64,000 nt of DNA from Syngnathus acus (taxonomy: Eukaryota > Chordata > Actinopteri > Syngnathiformes > Syngnathidae): NCBI RefSeq assembly GCF_901709675.1, contig NC_051107.1, positions 5,768,001 through 5,832,000 on the forward strand. Direction: 5' to 3'. The position numbers were made by a program, and so were the translations under genes. A model generated the notes under the pieces. That model searched no databases, was not told where the DNA came from, and saw nothing but the letters and a program-made list of their open reading frames with translations. Positions 52,291-61,736 of this stretch are shown here, in pieces (position 1 is the stretch's first letter; each line of letters starts with the position of its first letter).

Positions 52291-55200
52291 TCATTCGCAG
52301 GCCAGCTTGCTGTCGAAGCTGGACAGCCCGATGGCGAAGGCTTGTAAGGCGCACATGGGGTAGTTGTAGTCCAGCGTGAAGATGGCGTCGGCCACTCGGC
52401 CGAACTGCATCACGATGTAGTCGGCTGATGAAAAAGCTGGCGGTTAAAGACGTGCCGTGCGACCTTCCGCCACGTCTTGGCACTTACGGTCGTTGTCGTG
52501 GACGATCTGGAAGTTCTTGATGGAGGCCTGAGTGACGCGTCCGTGGAAGTTGAGCACGTAGGACTGCGTGTCGTCGTTCCACATGGGCGCCTTATTGTGA
52601 AGCTCGATCAGGTTGTCCAAGGAGTGGCTCTGCCAGCGGCTCAGCAGGCTCTCCTGCTCCTGAGCGCCCACAAAATACAGTCAACGTCGGTACTGAAGCG
52701 TCATTTGGTCAAGGACTCACGTTGTGGGGCCTGACGGGCACTCGCTCAAAGTTGGCATTCATGCCCGGGATGATGACGGTCATCTTGCGCGGCCCCTTGA
52801 ACCCCAACACGTTGGTTTCCTGACGGGGAGAAGGCCGAATGAGAGATTGCGAGACGGCGCTTTTGGCGCCAGACTCACATAGCAGACGGCGGCCAGCTCC
52901 TGTCGAGTCCTGCCGTCCTCCACGGCGGCGCCGTTCTTGCAAGGGTTGGCGCCGTTGTTGTACACGGTGAATTTGGTGCCCATGAGGTTCGACCTGGGAC
53001 GAAGAACGTTGTGGGAACAACCTCGCCCTGAATTTGGATTTCTGGGATTTTACCTCAGTTTGCCGATGAAGCTCTCGCCTTCTCGCGACAGGTCGGTGGG
53101 GTCGACTGAAATGAGGTAGTTGGATGTCTTGCTCTTCTTTCGCTTTCTCCCTGCCAACAAGAACACCTGAAAGGGAAAGCAGGAAGTCAGTCGAGCAGCT
53201 CGATGAGCAGAAGGACGCGGGCTTCACCTTCTTGCCGTCCTCCCTCTCCATGTGCATGTAGTATGTAGGGTAGAAGCCGCCGTCCATTCCCTTCTTGTCG
53301 CGGGTGATCCGGCATTTGATGGTGGCGCCGCGCGGTGCCGGAAGCAACGCAAACTCGTCCAAGTTGGACACCTCCAGAAGAGGCGAGCTTCTGGAGGAGG
53401 GCGAGCCGCCGCCGCCACCGCCGCTGGCGACCGCCTCCTAGTCGGTCGGCACAAGACCCCCGTGAAACGGGGCCGGCCAGCCGACGCGTCGGCGAGCGCC
53501 GAGACAGCTCACCGGGTCCTTGGCGCTGTTGGCGGAGGCGGGCCTGGTGGTCTGCGTGCCGGGCGTCGGGGAGTGCGGACGCTCGTCGTCGTCCTCGCTG
53601 GATTCGTCAAAGTTCATGCTGCCGGACAGGCCTGGCCAAAGACATTTGAGGTTTACAAGCCAGCTGGATCCCAAGTCTTGGTTCTTCACCTTGTTTGCGC
53701 AGAAGTTCGTGGATGTCGGTCTTGTTCTGGTGCAGCGTCTCCGTGTCGCCGGCCTTGTCCTCGGCGTCCCCGGCGGGCGGCGGAGGCCTGAGCGGGGACT
53801 GAGTCTTAACTTGGCCTTGTTGTACGGATGTGATCTGGATTTTCATTCCTTTTTTGGATCCTAGAAATGCCGCCGGGCCGTTGAAGCCTAGGAGAATCAA
53901 AAGGTCGGTTCCGATCCGGTGAATGGGCCCGTCTCGTGCCGCTGCTCACCGTCCATGATGATGTCGCTGACGTCGCAGAGTTGCGACTCCACCAGCGGGG
54001 CTTGCTCTTCACCGCGCCACGAGCGGGTCCGCCGGTGCCGGGCCTCCGTGTTGGGCTGCACCATGAGCAGTTCCTGCCGTTTCCGCCGCTGCTTCTGCTC
54101 CAGCAAAGACTTCTGCAACGGAGCAGAGGAAGCGGTTGGCGCCGGTTCCTTTCCGTCACTTCGAGATGGCGACCGCCGACCTGTTTTTCCAGCTTCTGCT
54201 GCATGATGCTGCTGTGCTCGTCAAATCCGCTGCAAGATGAAGCAGAGACAGGTGCACCTCCAATATTAGGTCAACAGGCTTTTTTTTTTCTTTGAATTTC
54301 TCTGAATGGGTGACTCTTTTTTTTATCAGGAGTAGACCCACAGAAGATCCAAAAAGTAAGAAGTGAAGGAAGTACAGGAGAGAATGGCGGCGCCGCCACC
54401 GCCGGACGTGGTGAGGAGGGGGGGGGGGGGGGGGGGGGAGGCCTTGCCTTGCCTTGCCTTGCGTCGCTTAGCTACGGCCAGAAAGGGCAACAGCGGGGAG
54501 CGGGGGGACTCTTCTGTGGGAATACTCCTGGCTTAAGAGTATCCGGATACTGGATGAGAACAGGTGTCGGTGACAGGGTGGGTCGCCGGGCGCCGTTACC
54601 TCGCCAAGCTGGCAGAGCTGGAGGGTCTCCAGGATGTCAATTTGTCCAAGGAAGAGAAGCAGAGGAAAGTGTTTAGAGCCGTGACTTTGGAAGTTTCGAT
54701 GCGCAAAATCATCTGTTCGAAAAGCCAATCGATACTTCTGAACGATTGTGAAATGTGAGCCTGTTTACTAACGTTACGATTGTCTGCTTTGAACGGCAAA
54801 AGCGGCCAAAACGCCTAACCTGTACGACCAGCGGCTGTAGACGGGCTGCGACTCCATCCTGGCTCATTCCCACCCCGGAGCGCTCCGAGGTGCTCGCTGG
54901 AGACGTGTGGCGAGCAAACTCCGATGCCGCGTCTGGCCCGGGCTACCGACCGACCGACCGAGTGGGTGGCTGGAGAGGCGGCGGAAGAGGAGGCTCTCGT
55001 TGCCATGGCGAGAGCCCCGTTTGTATTTGTGAGTGCGTGTGTTTGTCCCCAAGAGACGACGCTGAAGTGACACCTAAGTCGACTGATGAGGAGCGAGGGG
55101 ACGAGTAGGGCTAATTGCATGGAAAAAAGGTGACGAGTGTCGGTAATCACACCTTAACAGCGCCGTCAATGTGTGCGCAGTTGCCGTTGGACATTACAAG

Positions 55201-56083
55201 CAAAATATTCACACAAGGTGAGATCGTGACGCATATGGGCTTGTTTTTATGATTGTCCCGTTTATTTTTTATGACAGCTCTTGGCGGGCCCGAGCTCGTC
55301 GCAGTTGACTGGACAAAAGGTGAGCAGGGGCGTAGCTAGAAACATTTGGGGTGGCCAGGGTGACCCATTTCATAACAGGGACGTCATTGTTTAGCAGAAT
55401 TTTGAACATGTTGGGCAAAATTGGTACATGTGCACTTTTCATTCATGACACCAGGATTGAGGACGCTATTATAACAAAGTACTCAGGCTCACATTCACAC
55501 CTAACTTACCGTGCAGCCCCAATCTTACTCTGCATTAGATGCATTTTTAGCCTCATTGAATCATTCCCTTTTATTATCAAAATGACAAATGATTAACAAC
55601 ACATTTAATGTTTCAAAAGGGGATTTTTTGGGGGGCGGAGTGAAGGGGATTGCTTCGCAGGAATGTAGCAGCACAGCAGGCGAGCGAGTTCAAACATGCA
55701 TAAAGTCATATTTTTCTTCCCCAATTGGATGACTCATTTAAGTGCAATGTAGTGCATGAAAAAGAAAACATTTGAAGTACACGCCACGCACTCGCTTTTC
55801 GCGTCGTGCAATACGTTCAAACGCGTTTGTTGACGTCACTTTAGTTCCCCAAAGTATGCTTGTTCAAGTTTCTCTTCTTCGCCGCGGAGCGGTCTAAGTT
55901 TACTGTTAGCAGGTAGCATTAGCCCAAGTCGTCCCTTTCTCGCCCAAAAAGTTACGATCGTCTTCGCGTGGCAAAAACAACGCCGTGGCCATGGCAACTC
56001 GGCCCTTGCTCAGGAAACACATAAAAAGTGACTAAAAGTGAGCATCAAGTGGTTTCTTCTTACCTGATGGTGTAATAACTCAT
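52291..56083 (-). CDS. tulp3: Tubby-like protein 3, 11 exons, 463 aa
   Basis: Exons (minus): 56083-56064, 54229-54181, 54112-53950, 53887-53690, 53631-53513, 53437-53228, 53166-53054, 52993-52879, 52819-52721, 52659-52488, 52424-52291 (1392 nt, all in phase). The N-terminal helix ([20 protein letters not shown], then [15 protein letters not shown]) matches the IFT-A-binding region of TULP3. The tubby domain spans about 210-463 with [60 protein letters not shown] and the C-terminus [14 protein letters not shown]3 binds PI(4,5)P2 and carries GPCRs into primary cilia, restraining Hedgehog signalling. The first coding exon is only 20 nt (MSYYTI plus two bases), supported by phase and a GTAAG donor. 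It lies beside rhno1 and foxm1, as in mammals. Confidence 0.95.
54230..56063 (-). other. tulp3 intron 1 (1.8 kb)
   Basis: Contains a long G-run and CCTTG pentamers at 54418-54463. Otherwise there is no recognisable coding sequence, and the short open frames here match nothing familiar. Confidence 0.55.
54418..54463 (+). repeat. G-run of about 21 nt followed by four CCTTG units
   Basis: An uninterrupted run of about 21 G (54418-54438) is followed by AGG and (CCTTG)4. It may form a G-quadruplex on the plus strand, the non-template strand being C-rich for tulp3. Homopolymer length in an assembly is error-prone. Confidence 0.8.
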
Positions 56084-56183
56084 GTTTATTCGCGGTTGCT
56101 AAGGAAGATCTTCGTGCCTCCGTTTTTTCGCCGAGGAGCAACCCCGTCCTTAGTTACCGCACACGCTAACAAGGCGCGCCCTC

Positions 56184-56219
56184 ATTGGCGGAAGGACCAG
56201 CCAGGTGGCGTGTGATTGG
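56184..56219 (-). promoter_or_regulatory. tulp3 promoter CCAAT boxes
   Basis: Two ATTGG sites (56184-56188 and 56215-56219; CCAAT on the minus strand) lie 100-135 nt upstream of the tulp3 start codon, beside a GGCGCGCC. Paired CCAAT boxes spaced about 31 bp apart are typical of NF-Y promoters. Confidence 0.5.
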
Positions 56220-56584
56220 TGGATCATACGGAAGGGCGAGTTTTCGTTGCGCTCGTGTTTTCTCAGTCACAAAGTGAACGTTTTGACGCTTGGCTTGGCT
56301 TTGAGGCTAATATGAGGTTTTTATGTGACTTTAATGTAAATTGTCTTGCTGCTAACCATCGTTTGAACACCAAAAACTCATTCTAGCCGTAGTTGTTTCA
56401 TGTAAAATGCACAGTTGGCTTTGTCAAAAATCAACACCGATATAGAGGTCATCATTAAACATAGGTGCATGCATCCAGTGATGCATCCCAACTCAATGGT
56501 GCAGAAAGCGCAAGGAACGGATGCTGGCTACAATAAGATCCAAAGCTAAGTCTTGTATAATCATGATGATGTCCCATTGTGTCT

Positions 56585-56590
56585 TTTATT
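56585..56590 (-). terminator. rhno1 polyadenylation signal AATAAA
   Basis: A minus-strand AATAAA about 80 nt beyond the rhno1 stop codon; well placed, sequence match only. Confidence 0.6.
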
Positions 56591-56670
56591 TCACCCAGTT
56601 TCTCCATGTACAGCGGCTTCCTCACATTGTCCAAAACATGCATGTTTACATTATGAGTGGTAAGCCAAGG

Positions 56671-57503
56671 TTAGCTGGTGATGAGCTTGTTGCATTGCGT
56701 CAGCTGTCCTCTCTCCTCCAACATTGCCATCAACCACAGGCGCCTCCTCCAGGTCACTTTCAGGTTGTAGTGGCGCTCAGGTGTGTCCGGCACCAGCATC
56801 TCGGGCAGCTGGCTGCGTGGCGGTGTGCAGGGCTGGGTGAGAAGCCATTGTGAAGAAGAAGAGGAGGAGGATATGGAGGAGGAGGAGTAATGAACAGCAT
56901 GCAGCATCACTTTTGGAGTATCCACATTCGGTGGTGCACAGATGGAGGTCCCTTCTTTCACCGGTGGACTGGAGGAGGAAGAGCATGAGGCAATGTCCTG
57001 CTTTTTGAAGATTTGCCTCGTTGGTGCATTCCTTTGGCATGCCCCATTTTTCAACGACTGTCCTCCAGAGTCTGCGTGGCTCACGTGCGACCTCTTTGCT
57101 CGGTGATGTTGAGGCTGATACCCGTTAGACTGGAACGACAGCAGGGGGGAATTGCTTTTGGTATTCTTGGAGGACGGGCTGCAAGTGTCCTGGATGTTCT
57201 TGCCCAAGATGCACTTCCTACGCCGGCCGCGTCTTTTCGTGGGAGCCGTGGACTCCAGTGACGTTTCAAACTGTGGGTTTACCTTAAATATAACAGAAGA
57301 GATTAACCGTATGCTACAAAATGTATGTGTGCATGTAAAGTTACCCAGGAGCTGAAGTTGCTGCGCGTTTGCGTCTCAGCGAAGAACTCTTTGGGATGCA
57401 AAGCAGCCCGGACTTCAGGAAAGGACGAGAGGCTCGTGCTGCACACAGGCTTCTCGGCGAACAGCAACGAAGGCTTTGCAGTCTTGGAGCTTTTGCGAGG
57501 CAT
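56671..57503 (-). CDS. rhno1: RAD9-HUS1-RAD1 interacting nuclear orphan 1, 2 coding exons, 256 aa
   Basis: Coding exons (minus) are 57503-57345 and 57282-56671, joined in phase at W-VNPQFETS. A 65-nt intron in the 5' UTR is likely (57588-57524; donor AAG-GTGAGT, acceptor TCCTCCAG). The protein is mostly disordered and fast-evolving, with serine runs. Diagnostic are the short N-terminus MPRKSSKTAKPSLLFAEKP, FSSWVNPQFET (compare TSWVSPDFDT in the human protein) and the conserved C-terminus VPDTPERHYNLKVTWRRRL. The APSES-like, 9-1-1-binding region lies around NPQFET. RHNO1 binds the 9-1-1 clamp and TopBP1 and promotes ATR-CHK1 signalling at stalled forks. It is head-to-head with foxm1, as in mammals, where the pair shares a bidirectional promoter. 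The predicted length is close to human (238 aa). Confidence 0.88.
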
Positions 57504-57583
57504 TAAATAACATGTCCAAAGACCTGGAGGATATCAAGTGTCTTCATTGAGCAACGAACAAATGCATTTAATCTGAAAGGTTA

Positions 57584-57797
57584 CTCACCTTAAACTTGAT
57601 TTTCTTTTGTTTCATTGTGGAGATTGTAGTCATATGTTATTTTGCTGTACTTTTCAGTTCGCCGTAGTTTTGACCAACGTACTTCCTGTTTCACATCTGA
57701 TTGGCCAGCGCAGCGCCGTCTATGAGCGGCTACCATTGGTTGGTTTTCAATCCACGTGACCAGAGAGGTCCTGAGCGGCGCCAAAATTCAAAACTAC
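57584..57797. promoter_or_regulatory. rhno1-foxm1 promoter module, copy 1 (rhno1-proximal)
   Basis: In order: ATTGG at 57700-57704, CCATTGG at 57733-57739, CACGTG at 57753-57758, GGCGCC at 57777-57782 within GCGCCAAAA (E2F-like on the minus strand), and TTCAAA at 57787-57792 (reverse complement of the CHR TTTGAA). The left part overlaps the rhno1 5' UTR donor. E2F/CDE-CHR combinations bind DREAM and B-MYB-MuvB and give G2/M-phase expression. Confidence 0.6.
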
Positions 57798-57824
57798 GTC
57801 TACGAAAGGGGGACCTTGGAGTCA

Positions 57825-58064
57825 AATCACTTTAATTTAATCTTCTGTTTCGGTGTGGGGATTACCTGCAATTGTATTTTCTTTAAATAGGTAATTTTCT
57901 AGTTGTGCTGTATTTCGGCTGCCGTTTCGAGACAACCACGCCCTGGTTACATCCGATTGGCCAACACTTTGTTTACCCCCACACCATTGGGTGGTTGGGC
58001 TAGTTGTCTAGACACGTGACGAGAGCCACGACCGGAGCACCCCAGCGCCGAAATTCAAAATACG
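57825..58064. promoter_or_regulatory. rhno1-foxm1 promoter module, copy 2 (foxm1-proximal)
   Basis: The same elements occur in the same order: ATTGG 57956-57960, CCATTGG 57984-57990, CACGTG 58013-58018, GCGCC 58045-58049 and TTCAAA 58054-58059. The text between motifs also matches copy 1 (ACATCYGATTGGCCA; GCGCCRAAATTCAAAA). Copy 2 lies about 600 bp upstream of the foxm1 start codon and probably serves foxm1. Confidence 0.6.
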
Positions 58065-58662
58065 CTTATTGTTAAAAATGAATTTATTGGCTTCTTGTTG
58101 AAAACACCAAAGTGAGTTTGTGAAATTTTCTTTTATTACTTTATTACAACCAATTCCACAAGAAAATATCCACCCAAGAGACGCGACCGTCACTGTAATG
58201 TGAAGGTAACATTCTGGTTAGCTGTTAAGTAGCCTAGCCTAGCTTAGCTATCGCTTCCGCTCACAATAAACCTAACTAACATTGGATAGAACTGTGTTTT
58301 TCACGGTCACTTTTGATTGTGTATTTTAATGCCTCTATAAGGTGACGTCTGATAAATATTAAGCTAATAAGATAATGTTCTAACATCACTTAGGTCGCAC
58401 TAGCCTTTACACCAAACGTACCAATACGAAACGGAATTAATTTGGAATAGAACAGTATGTTGAAGCTACAATTTTAATAAAAGGTCTCGATGTAAAAAAA
58501 TACTATAACCTCTATAAGTATTACATGACGTGACAGTTTAAAAACATTTAACCATGCAAAGCAAAGACAGACAGACCCACAGCACCATGACAATTGACCT
58601 GAATATGTTAACTTTTTTTTTCTCCAGCATATCTGTGGGACATTTTGTGCAACTGGTTGACC

Positions 58663-61233
58663 ATGAGACGGAGCCCAAGGAGACCCCTGATTCTTAAAAG
58701 ACGCAAGCTTCCCTTTCAGCACAGCGAGCCTCCCGCGAGCCAGGATGCATCAGTGCCTCAAGGGAATCCGGGGAGCTCATCCGCTTGTCAGTCATTCCCA
58801 GACGGCGTGCGCATCCTGGATCACCCCCACCACCCCGGCACACAGGTGGTGGTCATTCCCAAGACGGCCGAGCTGCGCAGTGTCATTGAGGCACTGACAG
58901 TTAAAGGCAAGGAGCACGGCGCCCAAGGGCCCAACAAGTTCATCCTCCTGGGCGAAAGCGGCAGCCTGGACGCGGGCTCGCTGGACAAGACGGACCAGGA
59001 CTCCGATTTTGCAGGGAGCGCGCCGGGACAGCAATTGTCTCAGAGCTCCGTATTCACTGGAGTTAAACAACGTAAGAATTTTCGACTTTGAATTGACAGT
59101 TTTTAGTCCAAATGTGTATTTGTGCCACGTAGTTGACTTGATTCAGCTAGGAAAATGTATCAAAATATTTTTCTGCCACATTTATGACGCCTAGGGGCCG
59201 GGCCGCACGATGGTTTGTCTGTGTAATGGTCCTCTTCATCACATTCCAGGGAAAAAGGAAGATGACGGCCGTTTCAACAACAGCCTCACCAACATTGAGT
59301 GGTTGGAAAGGTGCGATGCTCTGCTGTCAGGACCCAGCCATGACAAGTCCAATAAGGAGAACCAGACTGCGGTAGCCGTGTTGGAAGAAACAGCGCCCCC
59401 TGTGTGTGAAGCAGCATGTGGCTCATCACTGAAGGTTATGCCAAGCAATGAATGAAATGTGGGAAACTACAAAATAATCCCTTGTGAGTTTTTCATCTTG
59501 TGGCTGCCCCTTTGCTCTTTTGCAGAAATCCGGGGACTGCCCGCAATGCGATAGGGCCATGAAGCCGCCCTTCTCCTACATGACCATGATCCAGTTTGCC
59601 ATCAACAGTACTAAGGACGGCCTCATGACCTTGAAGGAGATCTACACTTGGCTCGAGCACCACTTTGACTTCTTCAGGGATGAGAAAAGGCAGGGCTGGA
59701 AGGTGCCAACAGCCTCTTTCCGCCGCCGCCTCGACAACAATGTCCATCGTGAATTTATTTATTTTTTTTTGCTTCTCGCAGAATTCAGTCCGCCATAACC
59801 TCTCCCTGCATGAAATGTTCCTCCGAAAGACGTCGCCTGACAAGAAAGTTTCCTTTTGGACCATTCGTCCGGAGGCCAATCGAGGACTCACGCTGGATCA
59901 GGTGTACACGGTCTGACACGCGCGCGCGAATGCTCGGCTTGACACGGCATCGGTATGTTTTCTTTGGTTTTGCTCTCAATCCTTCAATAAATGTTCCTCT
60001 TGCAGCCCGGATGTAACCCTGTGGCAGCTTCTTTTGCCCTACCTGCTGCGTCATCGCCTCGCCAAGTAAGCCCTTCTGCATTTCAAGTCTGTTGTCACAC
60101 CAATGACACTTGGACATGTGCTTTCTTTGCTTAATTGTTTATTTTTAAATAGCAGAAAACACCTCCTGTGTCCAAGAAAGCACGTACTGGCTCTGGTGAG
60201 TTTGGTATGCAAAAAATGAACAAAGAAAAAAAAGTGTTGATTTTTTTTTTTACCCCCCCTTAGGTTCAAAGCGGATGAAACCGATTCTCCCCCAAATGCC
60301 CCCCTTCCCGGTCCCCATCCAGCTCACCCTCGGCGCTTCCATTTGTCTGCCTTCTTCCTCCACGCCGGGCCCTCCCGCTCCCCCTCCCGCTCCTGCTCCT
60401 GCTCCCGCTCGCCACACCGACGGCAGCCCCTGCAAAGCCAAAAGGCGGAGAAACATTCCAAAGGTGACACATTTACATTTTTGGGAGGGGTTTAGAAATG
60501 GTATTTTATTTGACATGCCATATTGGGAAGGAAAGTGAACGAGTGCACGCTGATCGTGTGTGGCCATCAGGTGGCGCTGTTGAGGGATGCGGCTCATCGG
60601 GCCAAGGCACCGAAAGCAGAGATGAGGGAGGAAGTGGCGTGCGTGACCCCCCAGCGTGGGAGCCCCATGACGCTCGCCCGCAGACGGCAAGCCGGCAGCT
60701 CCAGACGGAAGCAGCGTCTGGTGCGCAAGCAGCACGAGGAACCGCTGCTGCTCTACACACAAACCTCGGACTTGGACTCCAGTGTGGTTGGCGAGCCGGA
60801 GCTCCAGGAGGGGCGGCTTCACTCCTACAAGACCCCCATCAAAGCGGGCCGGCGCCTGGCGTCCTCTACGCCCAGCAAGCCGCTGGCCGAACTCGCCGGT
60901 CAGAGCGCGCTGGACTTCAGCCCCATCCGCACGCCCGCCGGCTCCGCCCGCACGCCCCTGCGCGACCACGCCGCCTTTAGCGTGAGCCCCACCCCCTTCA
61001 AGGACTGGGCCCTCTTCCCGGACACCGGCATCGCCTGCTCCGGAGAGCCGCTTCTGGCCGGCGGAGGAGGCAGCCCGCCCGCCAACCGCTCACTCAGCGA
61101 GGGCCTGGTGCTGGACACCACCACCGACAGCCTGAGTAAGATCCTGGTGGACTTCAGCTTCAGCCTGGACGACATGCACGAGCTGGGCTTGTCTGACGTC
61201 AGCCTGTCGGAGCTCATGGCGCAGCTGGCGTAG
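58663..61233 (+). CDS. foxm1: Forkhead box M1, 8 coding exons, 621 aa
   Basis: Exons: 58663-59071, 59250-59434, 59526-59702, 59782-59910, 60006-60065, 60153-60195, 60264-60463, 60571-61233 (1866 nt). The start MRRSPRRPLILKRRKLPFQH matches the FOXM1 N-terminus. An upstream in-frame Met (MCNWLT, 58645) is rejected because the family starts at MxxSPRRP. The forkhead domain spans about 208-300 (KPPFSYMTMIQFAINSTKDG, HNLSLHEMFLRKTSPDKKVS, FWTIRPEANRGLTLDQVY). SYKTPIKAGRRLASSTPSKP and the C-terminal activation region (ANRSLSEGLVLDTTTDSLSK) are conserved. FOXM1 drives G2/M genes and is activated by CDK and PLK1 phosphorylation. The middle is shorter than in mammals (about 750 aa). Exon 1 starts at an acceptor at 58627, so a non-coding exon precedes it, possibly ending near 58205 (AAG-GTAAC). 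Confidence 0.95.
60151..60156 (+). other. NAGNAG tandem splice acceptor in foxm1
   Basis: TAGCAG before the 43-nt exon 6 offers acceptors ending at 60152 and 60155. Use of the second would remove one Gln codon without changing frame. Confidence 0.55.
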
Positions 61234-61736
61234 TCCGCTCGCATGCGTACCCACCCCACTGGAGTTTTTCTTTGCTTGTTTCTGCGCCTGCCTGACAGCG
61301 CTCCAAATCACTTTTGGGTTTTTTTCCCCCCTTGACCTAATTGTTCACTGACACTTTTGGTTTGTTCAGCCTTCAGAAAAATATCTTTGTTAATTTGCAC
61401 GTTATTTAATTTTGAGAGTCCTATGTTACGTGGAGAAATACTTCCAGCGGTTCGTACAGATGCTATTAGCGGTTGATTAGCAATAAGCTACTTGACAGAA
61501 TAGAAAGAAAAAAAGAAAGCACTACTTGGTATTCGAGCAGCAATAAGACTGTTAGTATTCAAGACTCCTGTTCCCGCGCCGTCGTTATTGGTCCAATAAA
61601 TAGGTTGCTGTTGCAGCCTCTAAACAAAAAGTTTCGCGCTCAAGTTTATTTCAGCCTTTCGATTAGGTGAAAGGAAGGCTGGACAAATATTGTCTTCTAC
61701 AATTGTCACTTGGTCTTGATAGGTTGGGCTTTGTCC
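61234..61736. other. Convergent 3' regions of foxm1 and the xCT-like gene
   Basis: About 500 bp lie between the stop codons of two converging genes. AATAAA at 61595-61600 (plus strand) is the likeliest foxm1 signal. No further coding sequence is seen. Confidence 0.5.
61595..61600 (+). terminator. Candidate foxm1 polyadenylation signal AATAAA
   Basis: CCAATAAATAGG lies 362 nt after the foxm1 stop codon, near the 3' end of the opposing gene. Position fits; no transcript evidence. Confidence 0.45.

Larger units (their letters stand above)
56084..56670. other. Spacer between tulp3 start and rhno1 stop
   Basis: Contains the tulp3 promoter on the left and the rhno1 3' UTR on the right. rhno1 has a minus-strand AATAAA at 56585-56590, about 80 nt after its stop. 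The two minus-strand genes are separated by under 500 bp of non-transcribed sequence. Confidence 0.55.

Noticed and set aside
53335-53791. Arg- and Ser-rich plus-strand frames over tulp3 exons
   Set aside because: Antisense of GC-rich tulp3 exons; the minus strand carries the spliced tubby protein.
58645-58662. Upstream in-frame Met (MCNWLT) of foxm1
   Set aside because: Vertebrate FOXM1 begins at the Met directly before the SPRRPLILKRR motif; the upstream Met adds six unmatched residues.
60250-60969. 239-codon minus-strand frame over the foxm1 3' exons
   Set aside because: Antisense shadow of the foxm1 Pro-rich region; no family match.
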